Assembly: GCA_965276005.1 (NCBI GenBank)
Contig: OZ254962.1
Coordinates: 1,426,001-1,490,000, forward strand
Origin: G965232465 sp965276005
Lineage (GTDB): Bacteria; Pseudomonadota; Alphaproteobacteria; JAQWUY01
Reading direction: 5' to 3'
DNA length: 64,000 nucleotides
Shown: positions 44,988 to 53,711 of the stretch, one piece after another
Layout of the letters: each line of letters starts with the position of its first letter
Numbering within the stretch: position 1 is the first letter of the stretch
Made by a program: the position numbers and the translations under genes
Notes under the pieces: generated by a model
Database searches by the model: none
Seen by the model: the letters and a program-made list of their open reading frames with translations, nothing else
Told to the model about the DNA's origin: nothing

Positions 44988-45880
44988 TATTCAAACACTG
45001 CCGTATTGTATTTTTCCAGTTTATTCGACCGTATCAGCTGTCGTATTTTGGTAACATACACATCGCCCAGTTGCGAATAGGCGTTTAACCCCACCGCTAA
45101 CGCATGACCGCTAATGGGGGTGTTGTTTATTATGGCATTGTAGCGGACTTTTCGCAAGTCCGCATACGCCCCGTGCCGATTTAAATTTAACATATACGAC
45201 ACCACAGAATCATACGGGCTGTCAAATGCTTTGACCTGATGGGTTTTATCGGCGTCTCTGTCTTGTGGGACTAAACCTGTGTTGTCTCGAAATGTCCATT
45301 GACCGAACAGCGAATTGCCCTCACGGGCGAATCGAGAAGTCCCCCAGCCGCTTTCCATAATCGCCTGAGCCAGTGCCAACGATACGACAATCGGTTGTAC
45401 CCGATATTGCAAAGTTCTAAACACCACCTCCGTATCGCCCTTAGCCTTATAACGGTTGGCAATACGGGCTAATGTCTGTTGTTGCGTATGGGTCAGTTCG
45501 CCATTTTGCCGATATGCGGTATACAGGTTTTCTACTGTGCTGCGTTCGCTTATAATATGTTGGTTTGCCCGTACAATCAACGGTATCATCATTTGGATAA
45601 ACAGTTGTTTACGATGTTGCACGGATGCGTCTTTCAAATTATTCGGTATGTAATTTGCTGCAATTGCCGGCACTTTACCCGTCCAATTGTTTTTTACATT
45701 GTAGCTGTATGTGTGAAATACCGCCTGTACACCCTGATAGGAAGACGCATCGTATACGATTAAATCGGCAACCGGCGGCGGGACAGTAGGAGCAGATTGT
45801 GCCACAGCCCGTTGTAACAACACAACAAACGCTATCACACAGGCAAGCCCGATAGCCAAAAATATGGATTTTATACACAT
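44987..45880 (-). CDS. Bax-like glucosaminidase-domain protein
   Basis: A 297-aa protein anchored or exported by an N-terminal hydrophobic segment (IFLAIGLACVIAFVVLL, about 5-21). The catalytic glucosaminidase part (about 145-290) has ALAQAIMESGWGTSRFAREGNSLFGQW with the expected acidic residue, and matches the Bax/FlgJ-type peptidoglycan hydrolases. It would cut glycan strands in the periplasm, for example during wall remodelling. It is translationally coupled to the downstream yggS-like gene. Confidence 0.85.
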   Translation of the reverse strand: MCIKSIFLAIGLACVIAFVVLLQRAVAQSAPTVPPPVADLIVYDASSYQGVQAVFHTYSYNVKNNWTGKVPAIAANYIPNNLKDASVQHRKQLFIQMMIPLIVRANQHIISERSTVENLYTAYRQNGELTHTQQQTLARIANRYKAKGDTEVVFRTLQYRVQPIVVSLALAQAIMESGWGTSRFAREGNSLFGQWTFRDNTGLVPQDRDADKTHQVKAFDSPYDSVVSYMLNLNRHGAYADLRKVRYNAIINNTPISGHALAVGLNAYSQLGDVYVTKIRQLIRSNKLEKYNTAVFE

Positions 45881-45957
45881 GATATTTAAATACTTTCTAC
45901 TCTGTTATCGTCTTATGTGAAATATAAACCTAGTGGTGTGTATGTACACTTTTCCGT

Positions 45958-46536
45958 TTAAGTTTCCACAGCTTGTACTTCTGTGACTTCGGGAATATAA
46001 TATTTTAGCATATTTTCGATGCCCATTTTTAAAGTGGCTGTGGACGATGGACAGCCTTCGCACGCCCCCAACATGGATAATACCACAACCCCGTTTTGGT
46101 AATCGTGAAATACAATATCGCCACCATCTTGGGCAACGGCAGGTCGTACCCGAGTTTCCAACAGCTCTTTAATTTGCTCAACAATCTGTTTTTCGTCGCC
46201 TTCGAATTCCCTATCTTCGTTGTGTCCCGATACATTTGCCGCTACATTTGCCGCTAGCACCGGCTTGCCCGATTCAAAGTATTCGGACAACACGGACAAC
46301 ACGGCGGGTTTTAAATCCATCCACGCAATGGTTTCGTCCTTAGTAACGGTAACAAAATCATGCCCAAAAAATACGCCGATAACGCAGTCCACATCGAATA
46401 AGGCTTCCGCCAAGGGCGATATGTCTTTGGCGTCTTGTTTGTTTTGAAAATTCGCCGCCCCATTGGGTACCACTTTGGCATCGGGTAAAAATTTCAAAGT
46501 GGCGGGATTAGGTGTTTGCTCCGTTTGAATAAACAT
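45958..46536 (-). CDS. NifU-like Fe-S scaffold protein (Nfu)
   Basis: A 192-aa protein with the Nfu N-terminal domain (FIQTEQTPNPATLKFLPD at the start, typical of alphaproteobacterial and mitochondrial NFU1) and a C-terminal NifU domain (about 115-185) with the cluster-binding motif GACEGCPSSTATL. It receives a 4Fe-4S cluster and passes it to targets such as lipoate synthase. The gene is monocistronic; its promoter at 46703-46732 leaves a leader of about 160 nt, GC-rich and of unknown role. Confidence 0.94.
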   Translation of the reverse strand: MFIQTEQTPNPATLKFLPDAKVVPNGAANFQNKQDAKDISPLAEALFDVDCVIGVFFGHDFVTVTKDETIAWMDLKPAVLSVLSEYFESGKPVLAANVAANVSGHNEDREFEGDEKQIVEQIKELLETRVRPAVAQDGGDIVFHDYQNGVVVLSMLGACEGCPSSTATLKMGIENMLKYYIPEVTEVQAVET

Positions 46537-46702
46537 GCGTACTGCTATCCTTTATGTCCAGCTATTAACAATTTGGCTGCCAAAATGAGTCGCCGCCGAT
46601 GAAGAACCACACCCCCCATATCGAACGCCCGACCCACGATGCCGCAAGCCCGCCCAACACCCGGCACCAAATCGATTCAAATTAACACTTTTCATACGCT
46701 GT

Positions 46703-46732
46703 ATAGTAAATGGACGACATGAGGTTTGTCAA
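46703..46732 (-). promoter_or_regulatory. Promoter of nfu
   Basis: On the minus strand TTGACA (46732-46727), an 18-nt spacer and TACTAT (46708-46703); predicted start near 46696. I saw no recognisable Fe-S regulator site around it. Confidence 0.6.
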
Positions 46733-46768
46733 GGGATTTTTTGGCAGAAAACGGAAGGCAATAATTGT

Positions 46769-46826
46769 ACTAGCCCTGCCCCTTATGGTAAATGCACACC
46801 TGCACTTTATGATACCACTAGTTTTT
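46769..46826 (+). promoter_or_regulatory. Structured element between nfu and the BMP operon
   Basis: Nested pairings are visible: outer arms ACTAG/CTAGT (46769-46773, 46818-46822), inner GGTA/TACC (46787-46790, 46813-46816) and TGCA/TGCA around a CACC loop, then TTTTT. It lies upstream of the best BMP promoter, so it could be a terminator, or a leader if another promoter lies further upstream. The rest of 46537-46957 shows only the two promoters. Confidence 0.35.
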
Positions 46827-46873
46827 CTAAAACTATTTTTAATAAAATTAAACATTTTTTTACCCCTATAGCA

Positions 46874-46882
46874 TGTTATAAT
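46874..46882 (+). promoter_or_regulatory. Extended -10 promoter of the BMP transporter operon
   Basis: TGT followed by TATAAT (46877-46882); the region upstream is T-rich without a clear -35. The leader would be about 68 nt. Confidence 0.55.
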
Positions 46883-46957
46883 TTCTGCGGTGTAAAAAAG
46901 TTTTAAACATCAAAATAAAAATAGAGAACATTTTTATTATACGAAGGGGAATAAACT

Positions 46958-47902
46958 ATGAAAAAATTTATCAAGACATTGGCGGTGGCATGTGCCGTGT
47001 CCATATCCAGTGTTGCCTTAGCGGACTTTAAGGTGGCAATTGTACTGCCCGGTGTGATTACCGACAAATCGTTTAACCAAGCCGGCTACGAAGGGGTAAA
47101 GCGGGCGTCTGAAAAATTGGGTATCGACTTTGCGTATTCTGAAAAAACCGCCCAGCCCGACCAACCACAAGCCCTAGCCGATTATGCCCGCCGGGGATAT
47201 GACTTGGTCATCGGACACGGCGGCGAATTCCAAGAATCTGTGAGCCGTGTCGCCAACAGATTCCCAAACACACAATTTGTCATTGTCAACGGTGTCGAAG
47301 CGGACACAAATGTAGCAACCATGAGTTTTGACTTCCCAAGCATGGGATATGTGATGGGCTATATTGCCGGCAAGTCGTCCAAAACAGGCAAGGGGGGATA
47401 CATCGGTGCCCAAAAACTAAAATTCTATGTGCAATTGGGCGAAGGCTTCGAAAAAGGCTTTAAAGCGGCGAATCCAAATGGTACCGTATACACCGCATGG
47501 ACAAACGACTGGGACGATGTTGCCAAAGGTAAAGAGGCGGCACTCAACATGATAAGCGAAGGGGTCGATGTGGTGTTCCCATCGATGGACAACGGCGTTG
47601 TCGGCAGCTTGCAAGCCGCACGGGAAAAAGGCATCATGGGCATTGGTATTTACTATGACGCACAAGTCGATTGGCCCAAAACAGTTATTCAATCGGCTAT
47701 CCTAGATATGCGTAGTGCCTTAGGCGTGATTATTGCCAGAGCCAAACAAGGTACTTTGCAGGGCAAATCTTACAGTTTCGGTTTTGAAACTGCTGAGGCA
47801 ACCCGCATCGGGTCGTACTCTAATCGGGTGCCGGCGGGTGTAGACAGACAAGTAAACCGTATTATCGCTGATATTATATCTGGTGAATTAAAGACACAAT
47901 AG
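46958..47902 (+). CDS. BMP family ABC transporter substrate-binding protein
   Basis: A 314-aa exported protein of the BMP (PnrA/Med) family with a signal peptide (MKKFIKTLAVACAVSISSVALA). Family blocks include PGVITDKSFNQAGYEGVKRA, DYARRGYDLVIGHGGEFQES and SFGFETAEATRIG. BMP proteins bind purine nucleosides or related compounds such as autoinducer-like ligands. It heads an operon with a double-domain ATPase, two permeases and two hydrolases. AAGGGG precedes the ATG. The ligand is not known; the hydrolases suggest a nitrogen-rich compound rather than a nucleoside. Confidence 0.88.
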   Translation: MKKFIKTLAVACAVSISSVALADFKVAIVLPGVITDKSFNQAGYEGVKRASEKLGIDFAYSEKTAQPDQPQALADYARRGYDLVIGHGGEFQESVSRVANRFPNTQFVIVNGVEADTNVATMSFDFPSMGYVMGYIAGKSSKTGKGGYIGAQKLKFYVQLGEGFEKGFKAANPNGTVYTAWTNDWDDVAKGKEAALNMISEGVDVVFPSMDNGVVGSLQAAREKGIMGIGIYYDAQVDWPKTVIQSAILDMRSALGVIIARAKQGTLQGKSYSFGFETAEATRIGSYSNRVPAGVDRQVNRIIADIISGELKTQ

Positions 47903-47924
47903 TTTCTAATCCTAATCGCAAATA

Positions 47925-47967
47925 TCCCCCTTGTGTGATGGCATTTTTATGCGATGACACTTGGGGG
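47925..47967 (+). promoter_or_regulatory. Stem-loop between the BMP gene and its ATPase gene
   Basis: TCCCCC and GGGGGA arms, extended by partly paired CAC/GTG bases, enclose a loop in the 91-nt gap. There is no following T run, so it probably stabilises the binding-protein mRNA or tunes operon stoichiometry. Confidence 0.5.
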
Positions 47968-47993
47968 ACGATGCGGTGTAGCATATTGTAACA

Positions 47994-49535
47994 ATGGCAA
48001 AAACAGCAATTACTTTAAGCGGTGTGTCGAAAGTATTCGATGGGTTTTACGCCCTAGACCGTGTCCATATGGACATTGCACCTGCGACCATTCATGCGGT
48101 ACTGGGTGAAAATGGGGCGGGCAAAACGACACTGATGAATGTGTTGTTTGGTTTGTATCAGCCGGAGCAGGGGTATATTACACTACACGGTGAACGGGTC
48201 AAAATTGCTTCGCCGCAAAAAGCCATGCAGATGGGTATTGGCATGATTCACCAACACTTTATGTTGGTCGAGTCGTTAACCACAGTGGAAAATGTGGCAC
48301 TGGGGCTACCGAATCAAGGTGTAACTTTAAAACTCGATGCCATTGCCCAACGGCTGGAGCACTTGTGCCAAGAATACACCTTCGATGTACACTTACACGA
48401 ACTGGTGTGGAAGTTACCTATTGGTATGCGTCAACGCATTGAAATTTTAAAAGTGCTTATCCGCAACGCCAATATCATTATCTTGGACGAGCCAACTAGC
48501 GTGCTTGCCCCCAATGAAATCAAAAGTTTTCTCGACGGTATGCAGCGTTTAAAACAGATGGGCAAAACGGTTATCTTCATCACCCACAAACTGGACGAAG
48601 TGATGGCAATTGCCGATACGGTAACCATTATGCAGCACGGTAAAGTCCGTGCCCATTTGCATGTGGCAGATACCCATGTCAAACAAATGGCAACCTTGAT
48701 GGTAGGACGGGATATGTCGCACACACAGGTACACAAACCCGATGCGGATAAGGACATAACACAACACCCCATAATCTTTACCGCCAAAGGCTTAAACGCC
48801 CACAACGCACAAGGTGTGCATGCCCTAAAAAATGTCGACATCCACATTCGCTCTGGCGAAGTGTTGGCGGTTGCCGGCGTAGATGGCAACGGACAAGCAG
48901 AACTGGCAAACGCTATTGTCGGGTTGTTAAAACTGGATTCGGGACACATCACCTTACACGATACCGATATTACCAACGCCTCTGTGTACGACAGGTGCCA
49001 CACCCATAAAATTGCCTATGTCCCTGAAGACCGTCACCATACAGGATTGGTGTTGGACTTTACCATTGCCCAAAACAGTATCATACGGGATTTTAACACC
49101 GATACATTTTCCAAAAAGGGACTGTTAAACTTTAAAAACATCCGTACCAAAGCCACACAATGGGCACAAAAATACGATGTGCGGATGCGGGGTATCGACC
49201 AACAGGTACGGTTTTTGTCCGGCGGCAATCAACAAAAACTGATTTTTGCCCGTGAAGTGGAACGCAACCCGGAACTGTTGGTGGTGATGCAGCCGTGTAA
49301 AGGGCTGGATGTGGGGGCAATTGAGGCGGTACAAAAAACCATTCTGAATGCCCGTGCTAGCGGCAAGGCGGTACTGTATATATCGACCGAATTGGAAGAC
49401 ATTATGACCGTTGCCGATCGCATTGTAGTAATGTCGGGTGGACATATTACCGGCACCTTATCCCCCAGTGAAGTGACGGACGAAAAAATCGGTGCCTTAA
49501 TGGGGGGGATAGCACAAGGAGCCCCGCCACAATGA
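47994..49535 (+). CDS. ABC transporter ATP-binding protein, two ATPase domains (BMP system)
   Basis: A 513-aa protein with two ABC domains. The first has Walker A GENGAGKTTLMN, Q-loop MIHQHFMLV and Walker B NIIILDEPTSVL; its signature region reads KLPIGMRQRIEIL, weaker than LSGGQ. The second has a degenerate Walker A region GVDGNGQAELANAI, signature LSGGNQQKLIFARE and a Walker B-like LLVVMQPCKGLD in which the Glu is replaced, as in YufO-like ATPases. It powers import of the BMP ligand. It overlaps the next permease gene by 4 nt (ATGA). Confidence 0.9.
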   Translation: MAKTAITLSGVSKVFDGFYALDRVHMDIAPATIHAVLGENGAGKTTLMNVLFGLYQPEQGYITLHGERVKIASPQKAMQMGIGMIHQHFMLVESLTTVENVALGLPNQGVTLKLDAIAQRLEHLCQEYTFDVHLHELVWKLPIGMRQRIEILKVLIRNANIIILDEPTSVLAPNEIKSFLDGMQRLKQMGKTVIFITHKLDEVMAIADTVTIMQHGKVRAHLHVADTHVKQMATLMVGRDMSHTQVHKPDADKDITQHPIIFTAKGLNAHNAQGVHALKNVDIHIRSGEVLAVAGVDGNGQAELANAIVGLLKLDSGHITLHDTDITNASVYDRCHTHKIAYVPEDRHHTGLVLDFTIAQNSIIRDFNTDTFSKKGLLNFKNIRTKATQWAQKYDVRMRGIDQQVRFLSGGNQQKLIFAREVERNPELLVVMQPCKGLDVGAIEAVQKTILNARASGKAVLYISTELEDIMTVADRIVVMSGGHITGTLSPSEVTDEKIGALMGGIAQGAPPQ

Positions 49536-50626
49536 AAATGATACGGCTGTTTTATATGCTGTTGCCGTTGTGGGCGTTGATTCTGGCGTTGGTGGTGGGG
49601 TCTGTGTTAATAGCGGTCGGCGGGGCAAATCCCATACATGCCTATTATGAATTGTTTAAGGGGGCGTTCTTCGATTATTGGGGGCTGTCGGAAACTTTGG
49701 TCAAGACTTCGCCTATTTTGTTGGCAAGTTTGGCGGTTATTTTACCGCTGCGATTGGGGCTACTAAATATTGGGGCGGAAGGACAAATTTATATGGGCGG
49801 ATTGTTTTCGGCAATGGCGGCATTGTTGTTGCCAGACATGCCCGTATTGCTACACATATGTATTGCAGTAGGTGCCGGTGCCGTTGGCGGCGGTATATGG
49901 GGCTTAATTCCCGGCTATTTGAAAGCGTATCACGGCATTAACGAAGTTATTGTAACGATTCTAATGAATTTTATTGCCATAAACTTGGTCAGCTATGTAA
50001 CCAGTGGTCCGATGATGCAGGAAGGAGCTCCCTATCCCTACACGGAAGAAATCAAACAAGAACTGTTAATGCCTATTTTGATGCCGATGACTGATGTACA
50101 CATTGGCGTGTTGGTGGGGGTGATACTGGCGGTGGTGATGTTTGTGGTTCTCAAATACACCACGCTTGGGTTTTCGCTGGAAGCCATAGGCAAAAATCCT
50201 GAGGCGGCAAGGTACGCCGGTGTGCATGTCAAATCCCGGGTGGTGGCGGTGATGTTTGTTGCCGGTGCCATTGGCGGATTAGCGGGAACTTTTGAAATTC
50301 TTGGGTTAAAATACCGCTTGTATCACTATTTTTCTGCGGGCTATGGTTTCGACGGGATTGTGGCGGCGTTTATGGCGACCATTAACCCGATTATTGCCCC
50401 CGTATCCGCCTTTTTCTTGTCGGGTTTAAAAGCCGGGGCATTGACCATGCAACGGGCAATTGGCATCGAAGCCACAGTGATCGAAGCCATACAAGGTATT
50501 GTTATCATCTTTGTTGCCGCCAGCTACGGGTTTAGGTTCAATGCGGAAAAATGGCGGCGAATCGTATCCCGCCGCAGGGCATTAGACAATGCGGTAGGCG
50601 ACACTTTTCAGGGCAAGGAAAAATAA
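49532..50626 (+). CDS. ABC transporter permease (BMP system), first subunit
   Basis: A 364-aa BPD_transp_2 permease with about ten membrane helices. It opens with a long hydrophobic span and contains YYELFKGAF and GLLNIGAEGQIYMGGLF, typical of the larger permease of nucleoside-type importers (YufP/NupP). The cytoplasmic loop LEAIGKNPEAARYAGVHV is the contact with the ATPase. Its start overlaps the ATPase stop codon, and the second permease follows after 2 nt. Confidence 0.9.
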   Translation: MKMIRLFYMLLPLWALILALVVGSVLIAVGGANPIHAYYELFKGAFFDYWGLSETLVKTSPILLASLAVILPLRLGLLNIGAEGQIYMGGLFSAMAALLLPDMPVLLHICIAVGAGAVGGGIWGLIPGYLKAYHGINEVIVTILMNFIAINLVSYVTSGPMMQEGAPYPYTEEIKQELLMPILMPMTDVHIGVLVGVILAVVMFVVLKYTTLGFSLEAIGKNPEAARYAGVHVKSRVVAVMFVAGAIGGLAGTFEILGLKYRLYHYFSAGYGFDGIVAAFMATINPIIAPVSAFFLSGLKAGALTMQRAIGIEATVIEAIQGIVIIFVAASYGFRFNAEKWRRIVSRRRALDNAVGDTFQGKEK

Positions 50627-50628
50627 GC

Positions 50629-51570
50629 ATGTTCGACTTTTTACTCGATCCGCAAGCGTTATTGGAATTTTTAAACACCAGTTTACGGCTGTCGATACCG
50701 TTAATTTTTGCGGCGGTCGGGGGGGTGATAGCGGAAAAATCTGGAGTGTTTAACATCTCCCTCGAAGGCTGTATTTTGGGCGGTGCGTTTGGGGCGGCGG
50801 TGGGGACATACCTCACCGGGTCGCCGCTGTTTGGCGTGCTGTTAGGGATAAGCGTTGCCATGATGGCGGGGGCGGTGCTGGCGGGGTTAGCGGTAGGGCT
50901 TGCCATTAACCAGCTGGTGGCGGGGATTGCCATTAACATTTTAATGTTGGGGCTGACTTCGTACTTGGCACGGCTAATTTTGGGAGCGGATGCCACTTCT
51001 ACTTTGCCGGGGTTTTATCCCATCGCCATTCCCCTGTTATCGAATATACCGATTATAGGGGCTTTGCTGTTTCAACAAGACGCTATTACCTATGCGATGT
51101 ATGTGAGTGTTCCATTGATTTGGTGGGTGTTTTACAAAACCCCTTGGGGGTTGAGTTTGCGGGCAATTGGCGATTATCCCGTTGCCGCCGACAGTGCCGG
51201 CATCAATGTCACCAAAGTACGGGTGTGGGCAACCTTAATCAGCTGTGGCATGGCGGGCTTGGGGGGATGTTATTTGGTATTAAGCCAAGTGTTTGTATTT
51301 ACCGAACACATGAGTGCCGGCAAGGGCTTTATCGCTCTTGCTGCCCTGATTTTGGGGGGGTGGAATCCCGCCCGGGCGGTGTTTGCAGCGTTGTTGTTTG
51401 GCATGATGGATGCGTTGCAACTGCGATTACAATTTAACAGCCCAGAGGTGCCATATCAACTCTTTTCCATGTTGCCATATTTGGCGTCATTGCTGGCGTT
51501 GATATTCTTGGCAAAACGCATACAACCGCCGAAAGCCATCGGCATCAAATACAGAAGAGGGGGAAAATAG
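50629..51570 (+). CDS. ABC transporter permease (BMP system), second subunit
   Basis: A 313-aa BPD_transp_2 permease, the YufQ/NupQ-like partner. VIAEKSGVFNISLEGCILGGAF (about residues 27-48) and LRAIGDYPVAADSAGINV (coupling loop) mark the family. The start at 50629 follows AAGGAAAAATAAGC and lies just after the stop of the first permease gene; the frame extends upstream into that gene and was trimmed. Its stop TAG is directly followed by the ATG of the next gene. Confidence 0.9.
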   Translation: MFDFLLDPQALLEFLNTSLRLSIPLIFAAVGGVIAEKSGVFNISLEGCILGGAFGAAVGTYLTGSPLFGVLLGISVAMMAGAVLAGLAVGLAINQLVAGIAINILMLGLTSYLARLILGADATSTLPGFYPIAIPLLSNIPIIGALLFQQDAITYAMYVSVPLIWWVFYKTPWGLSLRAIGDYPVAADSAGINVTKVRVWATLISCGMAGLGGCYLVLSQVFVFTEHMSAGKGFIALAALILGGWNPARAVFAALLFGMMDALQLRLQFNSPEVPYQLFSMLPYLASLLALIFLAKRIQPPKAIGIKYRRGGK

Positions 51571-52488
51571 ATGACCATCGATGACCAAAACATGATTGCC
51601 AATCCCGTACCGTGGCCAAACGGAGCAAAGGTCGCCTGTTGTCTGTCGTTCGACATGGATGCGGACAGCCTGATACATCTAGATTATCCCAGCGATGGGT
51701 ATAAACGCACTTCGGCACTGTCGATGTTGCAGTATGGTCCGCATGTGGCAATTCCCCGCATTCTAGAAACCTATAAACGGTTGGGGATTCGACAAACTTT
51801 CTTTATTCCAGCGTGGTGTATGGAACAGTATCCACAAGTTGTCGACCAAATATTAGATGGCGGGCACGAAATCGGACAACACGGATATTTACACGAAAAT
51901 CCCGTGCCACAATCACGGGATATACAAGCGGGCTGGATCGATAAAGCCTATGCGGTCATTAAAAAAATGACGGGACAACCGCCCCGGGGATACCGTGCCC
52001 CGCTGTATAATTTTTCCAACCACACAGCGGATTTATTGGCAGAGCGAGGCTTTACATACGATGCGTCTCTAATGGGCGATGATGTGCCGTATATTATACG
52101 ATCAAATACCGGTACTCTAGTGGAGATTCCCTCCCATTGGGGGCTAGACGATTGGCCTCAGTATGTGCAATCGATGGATTTAGACTATATGATGCCCATC
52201 CGTTCGCCAAAAAACGGCTGGCAAATTTTCGTCGAAGAATTTGAAACCGCCTACCGCTATAATGGGTTGTGGGTACCGGTGATACACCCGTTTGCAACCG
52301 GCAGGCTATCCCGTTGGCACGAAGTTGCCAAGTTTATCGAAACCGCATTGAATCGAGGCGATGTGTGGTTTGCCCCTATGGAACAAATCGCCCGCCATGT
52401 ACAACAGGTTACCGATGCAGGGACATATACTCCACGAGTGGTACAGATGCCCCAATACAAACAAGCAGTGCAAGCCCATACGGTATAA
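51571..52488 (+). CDS. Polysaccharide-deacetylase-fold hydrolase, cyclic-amidase-like (PuuE/HpPgdA group)
   Basis: A 305-aa cytoplasmic protein (no signal peptide) with the NodB fold: catalytic SFDMDADS near residue 27, metal-binding HGYLHENP and the RGYRAPLYNFS block. Lack of export, and the likeness to the PuuE/HpPgdA branch, point to ring-opening of a small cyclic amide (allantoin-like) rather than wall deacetylation. It is embedded in a BMP transporter operon, with GAGGGGG before its ATG and a ureohydrolase gene 57 nt downstream. The substrate is inferred from context only. Confidence 0.75.
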   Translation: MTIDDQNMIANPVPWPNGAKVACCLSFDMDADSLIHLDYPSDGYKRTSALSMLQYGPHVAIPRILETYKRLGIRQTFFIPAWCMEQYPQVVDQILDGGHEIGQHGYLHENPVPQSRDIQAGWIDKAYAVIKKMTGQPPRGYRAPLYNFSNHTADLLAERGFTYDASLMGDDVPYIIRSNTGTLVEIPSHWGLDDWPQYVQSMDLDYMMPIRSPKNGWQIFVEEFETAYRYNGLWVPVIHPFATGRLSRWHEVAKFIETALNRGDVWFAPMEQIARHVQQVTDAGTYTPRVVQMPQYKQAVQAHTV

Positions 52489-52545
52489 GACAGTATGAGG
52501 ATATTTTTCAACTTTTAACAAAATGTAACCATAGGAGGAGAAAAA

Positions 52546-53499
52546 ATGACACAACATGCGTATGAACAAGGACGGTTAAATTTGCCTTTTGTCGGTATAT
52601 GTACCTTTGGCAAATATCCGTATGTGCAGGATTGGGACAGTATCGATGCGGATGTGGCGGTGTTGGGGGCACCGTTTGATTTTGGCTGTCAATGGCGTTC
52701 TGGTGCCCGCATGGGTCCCCGGGCTATACGGGAGGCGTCGACTTTGTTTGCGTTTGGACATGCGGGGGCGTACGACCACGAAGACGACATCACATACTTA
52801 GACCCCAAGACAGTAAAAATTGTCGACATCGGCGATGCGGATATAGTGCACACGGACACAGAAAAAAGCCACGCCAATATCGAATATGCGGTACGCAAAA
52901 TTTTACAAGCCGGGGCAATGCCTGTGGTCATGGGCGGTGACCATTCGGTGAATATCCCCTGTATTAACGCTTTTGAAGGTGAAAAACCTTTTCACCTGAT
53001 ACAAATCGATGCCCACCTAGACTTTGTCGACGAACGGCACGGGGTGAAATACGGACACGGCAACCCCATGCGACGAGCAGCAGAAAAATCGTTCGTAACG
53101 GGATTAAGCCAAATCGGCATCCGCAATGTGTCCTCGACCGCCAAAGACGGATACACAGACGCCCGCAACATGGGATCCGACATCCAATCCGTGCGGCAAC
53201 TGCGAAAAATGGGGATAACAGCTATGCTCGACCGCATCCCCAAAGGCGAACGGTACTACATCACCATCGACATAGACGCATTCGACCCATCGATAGCCCC
53301 CGGCACCGGCACCCCAAGTCACGGCGGATTCCAGTACTATGAAGTATTAGAACTATTAGACGGACTCAGCAAACAAGGCACAGTGGTAGGACTCGACCTA
53401 GTAGAGGTCGCCCCAGATTACGACCTGACGGGATGCACCGCCACCCTAGCCGCACAAGTGCTAATGAACGCCATAGGGCGTATCCTATACAACAGGTAA
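52546..53499 (+). CDS. Ureohydrolase (agmatinase/arginase superfamily)
   Basis: A 317-aa protein with all Mn-binding motifs: GGDHSVN (about 126-132), DAHLDF (about 149-154) and DIDAFDPSIAPG (about 243-254), followed by GLDLVEVAPDYD. These enzymes release urea from guanidino compounds. The superfamily includes agmatinase, guanidinobutyrase, guanidine hydrolase and formimidoylglutamase, and the exact substrate cannot be read from motifs. The last gene of the BMP operon, it has its own strong AGGAGGAGA site and a terminator after it. Confidence 0.85.
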   Translation: MTQHAYEQGRLNLPFVGICTFGKYPYVQDWDSIDADVAVLGAPFDFGCQWRSGARMGPRAIREASTLFAFGHAGAYDHEDDITYLDPKTVKIVDIGDADIVHTDTEKSHANIEYAVRKILQAGAMPVVMGGDHSVNIPCINAFEGEKPFHLIQIDAHLDFVDERHGVKYGHGNPMRRAAEKSFVTGLSQIGIRNVSSTAKDGYTDARNMGSDIQSVRQLRKMGITAMLDRIPKGERYYITIDIDAFDPSIAPGTGTPSHGGFQYYEVLELLDGLSKQGTVVGLDLVEVAPDYDLTGCTATLAAQVLMNAIGRILYNR

Positions 53500-53520
53500 C
53501 AAACCCCTTTTTCCCTAAAA

Positions 53521-53552
53521 ACCCCGTAATGTACATTATGGGGTATTTTTTT
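53521..53552 (+). terminator. Rho-independent terminator of the BMP-ureohydrolase operon
   Basis: ACCCCGTAATG and CATTATGGGGT pair around a TA centre (one G-T pair), followed after A by seven T. It lies 22 nt past the stop of the ureohydrolase gene. Confidence 0.85.
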
Positions 53553-53571
53553 GTGTATACGCTACTTGTGC

Positions 53572-53606
53572 TTGTGGCTTGTTCGTAAATCTAGTGAGAT
53601 TCGCCC
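53572..53606. repeat. Dispersed intergenic palindromic repeat, diverged copy
   Basis: Shares TTGTGGCTTGT, CTAG and ATTCGCCC in register with 5099-5133 (roughly four bases in five identical). It lies between convergent transcripts (BMP operon and sucD). The remaining intergenic sequence to 53711 shows nothing else. Confidence 0.5.
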
Positions 53607-53711
53607 TTCCACCCATAGCAACGCTATTACAAGCATTGTATTCTCATGGGCTATATGCGAAAAATACCCCCCATACCCCCCACCCCAGCGGCTGATGAAA
53701 ACCGCAAAAAC

